This document shows positions 50,035 to 58,121 of a stretch of 64,000 bases of DNA, piece after piece. The notes below the pieces were generated by a model that made no database searches, was not told the DNA's origin, and worked only from the letters and a program-made list of their open reading frames with translations. Both the position numbers and the translations under genes were made by a program. Position 1 is the first letter of the stretch. Every line of letters starts with the position of its first letter. This DNA comes from Rheinheimera mangrovi. GTDB lineage: Bacteria > Pseudomonadota > Gammaproteobacteria > Enterobacterales > Alteromonadaceae. Location of the stretch: the NCBI RefSeq assembly GCF_003990335.1, contig NZ_CP034683.1, positions 2,370,501-2,434,500 of the forward strand. The letters run 5' to 3'.

Positions 50035-51315
50035 TTAAAGACCGCAACTTGCGCCATAAATCGACTGCGCCCATTGTGGGTTATCGATAAAGGGATTGCG
50101 GTTTTGTTGCCATTCGTAAATGCGGTTATTGCGACGGATCTCGAAACTGTCCACCGGATCTTGTAGATGCCATTGCAACAGGACACAGAGTTTGCCCATT
50201 TCAGGCGCTGAACTGCCTGTAGGTGCAAAATTACGTAAAATCAGGTTTGGCGTAATAGTTTCATCGCCGCCTTCATAGCGCACATCCATATAAAACATCA
50301 TACGGGCGACGTCGCCTTTGACAGCGTTGCGTGGCTCGAAGCTGTCACTGTCCGTTTTGTTTTCCGGCGATTCGGCTAAGGCTGTGCCACCTAGATCAAA
50401 GTCTTTATTGCCTCGACTGGAGTTAATAGATACATCAGCAGGTCGCAGGTGATGAATATCTGTATAGGCGTATTGGCTTTCACTGGGGAAACCATGACTT
50501 TTCGCCCAGACATGCTCGCGGTTCCAGGCATCCAACGAATTGGTCTGGCCGGCGCGGAATGTTTTAGCTTCAGAGCGGCCTGCGTATAGCAGAATCACGT
50601 TATTGCTGTTGTTTGGATCTTCATCTGAATAGGAAAGCGCGTCCCACACCTGGCTATAGGTTAAACGCACATGACCACGCAATATGTTATTTAACGCAGC
50701 TTTTAGCTCAGTGCCTGATTTACCCACAGCAGCAGCGTAATAAGTAGGCTGATTAACAACAGGTGGAGTGCCTCCTCCTGTATCGCCACCGCCACTGCAG
50801 GTTGTAGTGAATACGCCGGTGCCCGGATTACCATAATTAGCAGACACCACCCAATCTGAGGCCAGATTATTATCAGTGGTTTTATTGCGGCTAATGGATT
50901 TATCCACAGCATTGATGGACCAGCCGGATAAGCCATTTTCCCAGCCCACAGCATCGACTTCTGTGCTGCCATTTCTTAATTTGACGTAATCACCACTGTT
51001 ACCAAACGCCAGTGTTAAACCAGCGAGCTCCGGTGTTTTGCCATACAGGCTTTGCATAGCCGCACTGTTTTTTGCCACCAAAAAGTAGCTGCGCGGCGCT
51101 ACAGTGCCAGACAAATTAAAGCTGCCGCCATTATCCTGCAGGCTATAGCCCTGCAAATTAATGGCAGTACAGCTGTTATTATAAAGTTCGACAAATTCTT
51201 CAGTGTTGTCATTAGTTGGAGCATCGTACAACACTTCAGTGATCAGTAGATTGGCAAAGCTGGTACTGCTGTAGAGCGCTGCAGCAAGCAGCGATAGGTG
51301 TATGATTTGTTTCAT
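50035..51315 (-). CDS. exported endonuclease I with N-terminal lamin-tail domain
   Basis: A secreted or periplasmic nuclease of 426 residues. A signal peptide (MKQIIHLSLLAAALYSSTSFA) precedes a lamin-tail domain (about 22-165: LLITEVLYDAPTNDNTEEFVELYNNS, AINLQGYSLQDNGG, VAPRSYFLVAKN, VGWENG), a Gly/Pro linker (GGGDTGGGTPP) and an EndA/Vvn-like endonuclease I domain. The catalytic block is WNREHVWAKSHGFPS, with HHLRPADVSINSSRGNKDF and RNNRIYEWQQNRNPFIDNPQW. It probably degrades extracellular DNA for nutrients. Disulphide-forming cysteines are present in the lamin domain and near the end. Confidence 0.92.
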   Translation of the reverse strand: MKQIIHLSLLAAALYSSTSFANLLITEVLYDAPTNDNTEEFVELYNNSCTAINLQGYSLQDNGGSFNLSGTVAPRSYFLVAKNSAAMQSLYGKTPELAGLTLAFGNSGDYVKLRNGSTEVDAVGWENGLSGWSINAVDKSISRNKTTDNNLASDWVVSANYGNPGTGVFTTTCSGGGDTGGGTPPVVNQPTYYAAAVGKSGTELKAALNNILRGHVRLTYSQVWDALSYSDEDPNNSNNVILLYAGRSEAKTFRAGQTNSLDAWNREHVWAKSHGFPSESQYAYTDIHHLRPADVSINSSRGNKDFDLGGTALAESPENKTDSDSFEPRNAVKGDVARMMFYMDVRYEGGDETITPNLILRNFAPTGSSAPEMGKLCVLLQWHLQDPVDSFEIRRNNRIYEWQQNRNPFIDNPQWAQSIYGASCGL

Positions 51316-51466
51316 TATAAACCCTGTGAGTTCTTGTTATGCTGTGGAGGTAGGCTTTATGCTCCCCCATGTAGCTCTGCATCTGTGTCAAAGCAGCACA
51401 AGATTAACCCAGGTTTGTGACAATTCACTTAACTAATATACATAATATTTACTTTTAATTTAGCCT

Positions 51467-51492
51467 ACATTAAGCCCAGACATTAAGCCCAG
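51467..51492. repeat. 13-bp tandem duplication at the end of the EamA gene
   Basis: ACATTAAGCCCAG occurs twice head to tail (51467-51479 and 51480-51492). The second copy includes the last codons and stop of the transporter gene, so the first is a duplicated stop region. Confidence 0.85.
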
Positions 51493-52361
51493 ATCACCAA
51501 AGCAGCCGCCAGCACAATCAGCGCTAAGCCGAGCAAACTCTGGCGTCTTAATTTTTCTTTAAGCACCAGCACTGAAATAAGCAATGTGAATACTATTTCG
51601 ATCTGGCCAAGGGTTTTCACATAAGCAACCGCCTGCAAACTGGAAGCCGTAAACCAGCCTAAGGATCCCAAGCAGCTGGTAAGACTGGTTGCCAGAGTCA
51701 GTTGTGGCCGCTGCCATAATTTCACTAAATTATCCTTATCTTTCAAAGCCAGATACGCCAGCAAAATTAGAGTTTGGGTAGAGATCACTAAAAACAGTAC
51801 CCAGGCAGCCGCAGGTAAAAAAGGCAAGTGTAGCGCCAGGCTGGCTTCCCGGATCCACAAAGAGGCTACTGCAAAAGCTAAACCACAGCCCAGACCCAGC
51901 AGCAAGGTTTTTATTGATAAGGATTCTATGCTTCTGGCACCGGTTAACAGAAACACGGCAATACCACCAATAAACACCCCCACCCAACCAAAAGGACTAA
52001 TGTGGGTACCAAAAAACATCACACCTAAAACAGCAGTCAGAATTGCCTCGCTTTTGGCAAGCCCAGCCCCTATTGCATAATTACGCAACCGGAACAACAG
52101 GATCATCAGGGCGGTAGCAAGAATTTGCATCAAAGAAGTCGCCAGCACATAAAACACAAAGCTGGCGCTAAAATGCGGAATACTGTAGTCCTGCCAGAGA
52201 TACAGGCCGATTAAATACAATAAAGCAAAGGGGCCGGCATAAATAAATCTGGCCAGCGTTACTCCCATCACAGACACGTCTTTGCTTAATTGTTTTTGCA
52301 GCGCATTACGTATTGCCTGCATAAAAGCGGCAAACAACGTAAATGGGATCCATAAAGACAT
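51483..52361 (-). CDS. DMT-superfamily (EamA) transporter
   Basis: A 292-residue inner membrane protein with ten membrane segments in two EamA repeats (about residues 3-140 and 150-290). The second repeat ends with VAYVKTLGQIEIVFTLLISVLVLKEKLRRQSLLGLALIVLAAAL, a typical EamA closing block. Substrate cannot be told from sequence; family members export amino acids or metabolites. The ATG at 52361 is chosen; a GTG at 52373 would add four residues. Confidence 0.87.
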   Translation of the reverse strand: MSLWIPFTLFAAFMQAIRNALQKQLSKDVSVMGVTLARFIYAGPFALLYLIGLYLWQDYSIPHFSASFVFYVLATSLMQILATALMILLFRLRNYAIGAGLAKSEAILTAVLGVMFFGTHISPFGWVGVFIGGIAVFLLTGARSIESLSIKTLLLGLGCGLAFAVASLWIREASLALHLPFLPAAAWVLFLVISTQTLILLAYLALKDKDNLVKLWQRPQLTLATSLTSCLGSLGWFTASSLQAVAYVKTLGQIEIVFTLLISVLVLKEKLRRQSLLGLALIVLAAALVIWA

Positions 52362-52544
52362 GTAGACATCCACCCCGAATAGTAAACAGCATCATGCAGT
52401 GGCTTTAGCTGTGGTGCAATATGAAATTGGTAGCGGCTTCTGATCATTGTCAATTTTCCGCATATTTTATTGCCAGAAGCGCTATAACCTGAGTTTGGAT
52501 TTGTGCTTTACAGCTCAGCTGTAACTACGAGATCAAGCTTTTTA

Positions 52545-53519
52545 CTATTCAGCGGCACGAAAAAACTGCTGCGGCAACTGAGCTACTTCATCAACCACCC
52601 ACTGAGCTTCAATGCAGTCTGTTAAATGGGCCGCCATAAACTGGATTAAACGCCTTGCAGCCGCGCCTAATCTTTTGTCCTTGCGCGCCACCAGATACCA
52701 ATGGCTATTCAGTGGAAACCCCTTCACCTTCAATACCTTAAATTGCTCAGAGCTTTGTCCCAGTGTGTAGGTTGACAACACCGCCAGCCCCAATCCACTG
52801 GCGACACTTAAGCGTATCGCTTCATTGCTTTCAATTTGCATGGTCTTAGAAAGCTCAACACCCTGACTGCTTAACCATGATTCAAACTGCATACGAGTCG
52901 CAGATCCCGGTTCACGCATCAGAAAACGCTCGTTTTTTAACTGGGAAAATTCAAGTTCACCGCCTTCAGCACAATAACGCGATGCCCAATGATCCGCTGG
53001 GGCTATTAATTGCAGCGGGTTTTTGATGATACGACAGGCCTGTACCAGCTCGCCGCTTGGTGGCTGGCTAAACAAATATAAATCATCATCCTGATGCGCA
53101 AACCGATTCAGAATATGTGCCCTGTTGCCTACATTTAATGTCACTTCAATTTTCGGGTTGGCTTTATCAAATGCGCCAAGAATGGTGGGCATCACGTATT
53201 TGGCTGTCGTAACAATACCTAAACTCAAAGTGCCACTGCGCCCGCCTTTGGCTTCTTCCAATAAAGATGAAAAATCATCAAAACGACTCAGCACATCAGA
53301 CGCGGCCTGAAACAACGCATCACCAATATAAGTGGTGTGAACTTTGCCCTCCCGGTATTCCAGCAGTGGTTGCCCAACTTCATCCGCCAGCTTTTTTAGC
53401 TGCAAAGATACTGTCGGCTGAGTTAAATGCAATAGCCGAGCTGCCGCAGACACCGATGCCAGTCGCACCACTTGTACATAGACCTGCAATAACCTGAAAC
53501 TTAAATGCCGTACATCCAT
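52545..53519 (-). CDS. LysR-family transcriptional regulator
   Basis: A 324-residue LTTR. The winged helix-turn-helix is in residues 1-65 (RLASVSAAARLLHLTQPTVSLQLKKLADEVGQPLLEYREGK), followed by a periplasmic-binding-protein-like effector domain (GTLSLGIVTTAKYVMPTILGAFDKANPKIEVTLNVGNR). It resembles CbbR/RbcR-type regulators in the effector domain start. It is divergent from the SbtA-like gene, which it probably controls. Confidence 0.92.
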   Translation of the reverse strand: MDVRHLSFRLLQVYVQVVRLASVSAAARLLHLTQPTVSLQLKKLADEVGQPLLEYREGKVHTTYIGDALFQAASDVLSRFDDFSSLLEEAKGGRSGTLSLGIVTTAKYVMPTILGAFDKANPKIEVTLNVGNRAHILNRFAHQDDDLYLFSQPPSGELVQACRIIKNPLQLIAPADHWASRYCAEGGELEFSQLKNERFLMREPGSATRMQFESWLSSQGVELSKTMQIESNEAIRLSVASGLGLAVLSTYTLGQSSEQFKVLKVKGFPLNSHWYLVARKDKRLGAAARRLIQFMAAHLTDCIEAQWVVDEVAQLPQQFFRAAE

Positions 53520-53615
53520 AGATAATCATCAATAGTTAAGTGGCAAACAATTAATTATCCAATATACCCAAAGACGGGCACAATCGCCACCCAATAACAG
53601 CTACGGAGTTGAGTC
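53520..53615. promoter_or_regulatory. LysR-SbtA divergent control region
   Basis: A 96-base AT-rich gap between divergent genes. It contains interrupted dyads such as ATTAATTATCCAAT and TTAATTA that could be LTTR (T-N11-A) sites. No precise operator is claimed. Confidence 0.4.
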
Positions 53616-54551
53616 ATGCCTGATATTGTGATTGCGTTTTTTGCCTTTGGCCTTGTTGCAGGCTTATTAAAGTCAGATTTAAAAGTTCCTCAGTCTATTT
53701 ACGAAACCTTGTCTATTTTGCTGATGCTGGTGCTGGGCCTCAAAGGCGGTATGGCGCTGCATGGCCAGGCTCACAGCGGCATGGTGACAGATCTGCTGGC
53801 CGTTGCTGCGTTAGGTTTGATTATTCCGCTGCTGTCTTATCCGGTTTTGCGTTACCTGATTAAACTAAGCAACTCGGATTCGGTCAGTATCGCCGCTCAT
53901 TATGGTTCAGTCAGTGCAGGTACTTTTGCCGTGGTATTGGCTCTTGCCGAAAAATCAGGTCTGCCTCTACTGCCTGAAACTACGCTTTATCTGGTCATGC
54001 TGGAGCTACCGGCCATCGTTATCATGCTGGGTTTATATGGAGCACTCAAAGGTCAGGGCAAACAAGCTCACATCTGGCGTGAAGCCTTAACCAGCCGTGG
54101 TGTATTGTTATTAGGTGGCGGCGTATTGATTGGTTATCTGTATGGTCCTGAAGGTTTAGAGCCTATTGCTCCTGCCCTTATTGGTGGCTTCAAAACCATG
54201 CTGGCGCTGTTTTTACTGGAAATGGGCCTGTGTACCGCCAAAGTATGTAATCCCCTGCCGATACAGCATTGGCGCCTGATGCTGTTTGCAGCCTTAGCCC
54301 CATTTGCTTTAGGTGCTTTAGGTTTGGTTTTTGGTTTAGTACTGGATTTACCCCAGGGTTCGTTACTGGTTCTGACCACTTTAGCTGCCAGTGCTTCTTA
54401 TATAGCAGCGCCAGCCGCTGTGCGCGCCAGTATCCCGGATGCCAATATAGGCCTGGCCATGCTGGCATCCTTAGGCATCACCTTCCCGGTCAATGTGCTG
54501 TTGGCCATCCCTGTGTATCAGCATTGGGTTGAACTTGCGGTTGGAAAATAA
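53616..54551 (+). CDS. SbtA-like sodium-dependent bicarbonate permease
   Basis: A 311-residue membrane protein of the SbtA family (DUF897), with about ten membrane segments. Family features include FFAFGLVAGLLKSDLKVPQSIYETLSILLMLVLGLKGGMALHG, HYGSVSAGTFAVVLALAEKSGLPLLPE and the late TLAASASYIAAPAAVRASIPDANIGLAML. Cyanobacterial SbtA imports bicarbonate with sodium; here the role may be anaplerotic bicarbonate supply. No SbtB partner is adjacent. A divergent LysR gene is the likely regulator. Confidence 0.88.
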   Translation: MPDIVIAFFAFGLVAGLLKSDLKVPQSIYETLSILLMLVLGLKGGMALHGQAHSGMVTDLLAVAALGLIIPLLSYPVLRYLIKLSNSDSVSIAAHYGSVSAGTFAVVLALAEKSGLPLLPETTLYLVMLELPAIVIMLGLYGALKGQGKQAHIWREALTSRGVLLLGGGVLIGYLYGPEGLEPIAPALIGGFKTMLALFLLEMGLCTAKVCNPLPIQHWRLMLFAALAPFALGALGLVFGLVLDLPQGSLLVLTTLAASASYIAAPAAVRASIPDANIGLAMLASLGITFPVNVLLAIPVYQHWVELAVGK

Positions 54552-54602
54552 GCTAAGGCTCTGTTAAAGCGAACAAAAAAAAAGCAGTCACACCAAGGGG
54601 CA

Positions 54603-54630
54603 TTGCATTTGTGAGTTAAAGCAGTAGTAT
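54603..54630 (+). promoter_or_regulatory. putative tRNA-Pro promoter
   Basis: TTGCAT (54603-54608), a 16-base spacer and TAGTAT (54625-54630), followed by a C-rich start region 12 bases before the tRNA 5' end. Resembles stable-RNA promoters; by eye only. Confidence 0.4.
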
Positions 54631-54642
54631 AAGGCCCAACGT

Positions 54643-54719
<77 letters not shown>

Positions 54720-54726
54720 TTAAATT

Positions 54727-54752
54727 AACCTGCTTTTACAGCAGGTTTTTTT
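54727..54752 (+). terminator. intrinsic terminator after tRNA-Pro
   Basis: An 8-bp perfect stem (AACCTGCT/AGCAGGTT) with a 5-nt loop, followed by seven T, eight bases past the tRNA. Confidence 0.9.
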
Positions 54753-55163
54753 ATACCTGAAATTCTCCGATTTTAAGCGCCCAATATATTGTCTTTTCCA
54801 GAGCAGCTTTGCTCCTGCTGTAGCCTGTCACTCACTTTGATAGAATCCCCTCTCTTTGTGAACACACCGCGATTTCATCTAAATGCAAGAGTCAGGAACG
54901 GCCGCTGCTCCCCTTCATCAAAGTACCAAAGCTTAGTTCCGATAATAGTAGAAAAATTTCAATTTTCAGTTGACAAATACAGGGGGTAATCTTTAATTAG
55001 GTCTCCAAAATAGGGATTTCATCTTTTAGTTAAAACTGGATGAGTTTGAAGGTTAGATCTGCGCCGTAATCATATTCTGACTCCAACTATCAATTACTGA
55101 CGGGATCAAAAACGTGGTGGCTTATTTACGACCAGACACCAAGGGCATGGAAAGGGATCAACC
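54753..55163. other. gap between tRNA-Pro and the TolB-like gene
   Basis: About 410 bases with no supported gene, RNA or clear repeat. A short frame at about 54789-54989 has no recognisable protein features and no ribosome-binding site. The 3' end sequence of tRNA-Pro is not repeated here. Confidence 0.6.
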
Positions 55164-56024
55164 TTGAAGAAACAAAATTTTCAAACTCCGATCTCCCCGG
55201 CAGAGTCTCAGGCAGCCTGTAAAGCTGTTTTGGCGAGCGATAAATTTGTTCATGCACCGCGCATGTGCCGTTTGTTGCAGTTTCTGGTTGAGAGCGCAAT
55301 TTGTGGCAACAGCCGCAACACCAGCGAATACGCTATCGGCATTGAGGTTTTTGATCGCAATGTGGCAACCTATTCGACCACAGAAGACCCTGCGGTGCGG
55401 GTCCAGGTGGGTCGCTTGCGGGAAAAACTCAAGGACTACTACGCCGCAGTACCTTCCGAGATTGAAATATCCATTCCTCTGGGTAGCTACATGCCTATTT
55501 TCAGGCGATCATCAGATGCCAATACATACCCCGAAGATACACTGCTTTTCAGACCGATCAGAGCTATTTCAGAATGCACCAAGGGACAGTGTTTTGCTCT
55601 GGGCTTACATGAGGAACTGCTGCATCAGCTATTTCTGGCCTTTAACAGTATTACCTTAATCCAACACTCAGAAGATGACTTCAAGGTTCGTCATAGCAAC
55701 GAGTCGAAAAAAGCCTCCAACGCAGCGGCCAAACACCTGTTTGAAGGATTCGTTCGCATCGATTCACAACGCGTCAGAACGTCCGTTCACCTGCTTGATC
55801 TTCAACATAATCAAATACGTTGGTCGAAACAATTTGATCGCAATAATTGCTACGACATATCGCTACAGGAAGAGCTGGCGTTTTCCATCTGCCAGGAATT
55901 GAAACTGTTTATGCTCGAAAATGGGCTGGATCATTTCGGATCAGATTCGCCACTATCAGAGCAAGCGCAGCCAGAAAACCGTATCACTCACATAGGCCAA
56001 GGCCGCAGACTGACAAGCCAATAG
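55164..56024 (+). CDS. TolB-like protein with N-terminal winged-helix-like domain
   Basis: A 286-residue protein. The N-terminal part (about 10-115) carries the pattern KFVHAPRMCRLLQFLVE, SEYAIGIEVFDR and DPAVRVQVGRLREKLKDYY, typical of a transcriptional-regulator-like domain that precedes TolB-like or adenylate-cyclase modules. The C-terminal part (about 155-260) has HLFEGFVRIDSQRVRTSVHLLDLQHNQIRWSKQFDR, the TolB-like domain common to cyclase-associated proteins; no cyclase domain follows. The start is TTG at 55164, with AAGGGA (55152-55157) six bases upstream. Plus strand, convergent with the effector operon, whose control it may influence. Confidence 0.72.
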   Translation: MKKQNFQTPISPAESQAACKAVLASDKFVHAPRMCRLLQFLVESAICGNSRNTSEYAIGIEVFDRNVATYSTTEDPAVRVQVGRLREKLKDYYAAVPSEIEISIPLGSYMPIFRRSSDANTYPEDTLLFRPIRAISECTKGQCFALGLHEELLHQLFLAFNSITLIQHSEDDFKVRHSNESKKASNAAAKHLFEGFVRIDSQRVRTSVHLLDLQHNQIRWSKQFDRNNCYDISLQEELAFSICQELKLFMLENGLDHFGSDSPLSEQAQPENRITHIGQGRRLTSQ

Positions 56025-56504
56025 GTGGAAAGTCTGTTTTATGCACCAAGATTTTGAGTTTTAAGGCGACTGGAATTGTGATTGAAAACTTGATCCCCAT
56101 TCATTTTTCTGACAAAAATGGGAACAGCTTTAGCTGGCCCAAAGGATGAGCGCTATTGATGGTAGCGATATCAATGGCAAACATCGTTGATAAGAAACTG
56201 ATTTTATCCAAAATCCACTAACGTCGATGAGAACTGTTTTTGCCAGTGTCGCGGTCTTGGTCTGCAAGGAAACTTTTTTAATACAACGTGATATCACATG
56301 AATATAGGGTGTTGTATTAAAAATTAATGAACTCACATCGGTCTCTGGTTATGAAAATCACCATAAAAGGTACATCCATTTGAAACTAGGCCCTATTTTT
56401 ACAACGTAAAAATCAGCCTGTCCTTATTTGTTATACATTTCTGCAGTGCCTGTCCAGGAGGTGGTTCGAGTTGAATGGATACACAGAATGCTTTACATTA
56501 GGTT
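56025..56504. other. 480-base gap between convergent genes
   Basis: No gene is supported. It contains a nested palindrome at 56275-56323 (reported separately). No ordinary intrinsic terminator with a T run is seen for either flanking gene. Confidence 0.55.
56275..56323. repeat. AT-rich nested inverted repeat
   Basis: Arms TTTTTAATACAAC (56275-56287) and GTTGTATTAAAAA (56311-56323) pair perfectly over 13 bp. The 23-base spacer begins with the 10-bp palindrome GTGATATCAC (56288-56297). Neither side has a T run in the right place for an intrinsic terminator. Confidence 0.7.
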
Positions 56505-57941
56505 CTAATTCACTTCAATATCACTGGAACCAGGAGTAAACTGTTCCCGCTTAATTTCATGTACTGTGCCATTCCATGGGGTACTGTTATTTCTGAGTGC
56601 TTTGGCAACCTCCGCATCCTCGATGCCAAATTGGTTCGAGAAAACGGCCGCCCAATTAACCCACAAAGTATCAAATGTAACGTATCGGATCATCTTGTTT
56701 TTTGGAACCCTTGTCCAAATCTTCGATGAATTGCTAATCCTGTGCATATTATGCAGAACTAAGTTCCAGCGGGCCCCTTCTCCAGCTAATTTCGTCCGAG
56801 CATCCAGTCTAACTTCGTTCTCAGCTCTACTCGCCTTGGGGTTTTGCTCCAGTAAACTGCTTAACGCTGTATTTTTAGTATCGTGATGCGCCATGTTGAA
56901 AGTAGCGGAATGGCCCGACTTAGTTGGCTCCTGAGGTCCAGCCGTGCTTATTTCGGATACCTGACTATCTTCGCGATCCTTTTGGCGAACGACATAGCCA
57001 AAAAGCCCCGGTGCAACCTGATACTGCAATTCAATGCTCTTGGATTTGCCATAAGGAACAACAATTTTGTAGATAAAGGGCTCTAGGACCGCAGGGGTTT
57101 GACCTCTTGCCCAAACCCAAACCAGCGGTGTAGGCGCTGCGGCCGAAGCCTGAATCTCTCTCACTGCATTACCAACCAGGCTGAAGTCCCGAGCTGCTTC
57201 AGCCAAAGCCTGGATTCGACCCTTTTTTTCAGGGATATTCTGCGCTTCCACTAAATCAGCTTTGCCATTCACACCACCGGGGACTCCTCCAGCGAGCACC
57301 AGCCTCCCTGCGCCCACAGTTTCTTTAATATTGGGAGGTGCTGTAACGCCTGTACGGGCCAAAGCGCCGTTAAATGATAGGCGTTGTATCGGCGCTCCTT
57401 CCATTGACGGAATGTACTTGCCTGATGAGGGCAGCTTATTCACATTCGAATCTGACGTATCCCTCATAGCTCTTGCCCCCATCATATCCGCTTCTTTCTC
57501 CAACCCGGCATCATCATTAACCGAGACACCGGTTTTCATCTGCATCGTCGGCTTTACCCGCCCCTGCGCCTGTTGCACCACATGCCAGGCTTCGTGCGGC
57601 AGATGTTTTTCCTGCCCCGGCGCAACATGAATATTGCTACCCTGCGCATAGGCATGGGCGTTGAGTTGAGCGGGTTGGGATGAGTTATAGTGTACTTTTA
57701 CATGATCCATGCTCATACCCGAAAGCGACTCAATACCTGCTTTAAGCTGGTTCGGCAGACCGGTGTTGTTGGGTTTTGGCGTGATGTCTGACGCCAACTG
57801 TGCAGTGCGATTATCTGTTAAAGCCCTAGCCTGGCTCACCTGGCCACGATTATCTGGTAACACAGTTTCGCCTTTACGTTGACTCACTGTGCCATGTTCG
57901 GAGGACTGCCGTTTTTTGTGTTCAACCTTAAACTCAGCCAT
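56505..57941 (-). CDS. eCIS-type effector: shared leader, DUF4157 core domain and unknown C-terminal domain
   Basis: A 478-residue protein. Residues 1-32 form a charged leader shared with the next upstream gene ([20 protein letters not shown]). Residues about 62-138 are a DUF4157/eCIS core domain ([49 protein letters not shown], with HExxH at 116-120 and [11 protein letters not shown]). Residues 190-478 match no family I recognise, with an [13 protein letters not shown] segment and a [14 protein letters not shown] segment. DUF4157 proteins are tied to extracellular contractile injection systems, so this is probably a loaded effector. AGGGG six bases before ATG is the ribosome-binding site. 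Last gene of the operon. Confidence 0.82.
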   Translation of the reverse strand: MAEFKVEHKKRQSSEHGTVSQRKGETVLPDNRGQVSQARALTDNRTAQLASDITPKPNNTGLPNQLKAGIESLSGMSMDHVKVHYNSSQPAQLNAHAYAQGSNIHVAPGQEKHLPHEAWHVVQQAQGRVKPTMQMKTGVSVNDDAGLEKEADMMGARAMRDTSDSNVNKLPSSGKYIPSMEGAPIQRLSFNGALARTGVTAPPNIKETVGAGRLVLAGGVPGGVNGKADLVEAQNIPEKKGRIQALAEAARDFSLVGNAVREIQASAAAPTPLVWVWARGQTPAVLEPFIYKIVVPYGKSKSIELQYQVAPGLFGYVVRQKDREDSQVSEISTAGPQEPTKSGHSATFNMAHHDTKNTALSSLLEQNPKASRAENEVRLDARTKLAGEGARWNLVLHNMHRISNSSKIWTRVPKNKMIRYVTFDTLWVNWAAVFSNQFGIEDAEVAKALRNNSTPWNGTVHEIKREQFTPGSSDIEVN

Positions 57942-58015
57942 GTTATGCCCCTAATTAAATTGCACTGTCATGATGTTTCTGTGAAATTCACGTTTAATGC
58001 CGTGGATCAGATCGT
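57907..58015 (-). repeat. direct repeat, copy 2 (leader plus ATPase tail)
   Basis: About 109 bases matching 58879-58987 at a constant offset of 972, with about ten differences by hand alignment; the leader-coding 35 bases differ at one position. It covers the first codons of the effector, its ribosome-binding site and the 3' end of the AAA+ gene. Confidence 0.9.
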
Positions 58016-58016
58016 C
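57951..58016 (-). pseudogene. remnant of the AAA+ ATPase C-terminus
   Basis: Read on the minus strand this stretch gives LDDLIHGIKREFHRNIMTVQFN and then a stop TAG. The intact ATPase ends RYDLIQGIKREFRKDNLTVQFN. The frame, stop codon and the following AGGGG site are kept, but no upstream ATPase sequence remains, so it is a duplicated fragment with no function of its own other than supplying the ribosome-binding site. Confidence 0.88.
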
Positions 58017-58121
58017 TAGCTTCAGTTGTGTTCTTATCCATGTTTACCGCGATCAATACACTGTCACCATACATATTGTATGATGGCACGGCCCCGCAAA
58101 TCCGAACCCAGGTTCTCTTCT

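Noticed and set aside
54789..54989. 66-codon plus frame after tRNA-Pro
   Set aside because: No ribosome-binding site, odd composition and no recognisable domain.
55246..55659. 137-codon plus frame overlapping the TolB-like gene
   Set aside because: The TolB-like frame has both domain patterns and a ribosome-binding site; this is its shadow.
57262..57630. 122-codon plus frame opposite the DUF4157 effector
   Set aside because: Antisense of a well-supported coding domain.
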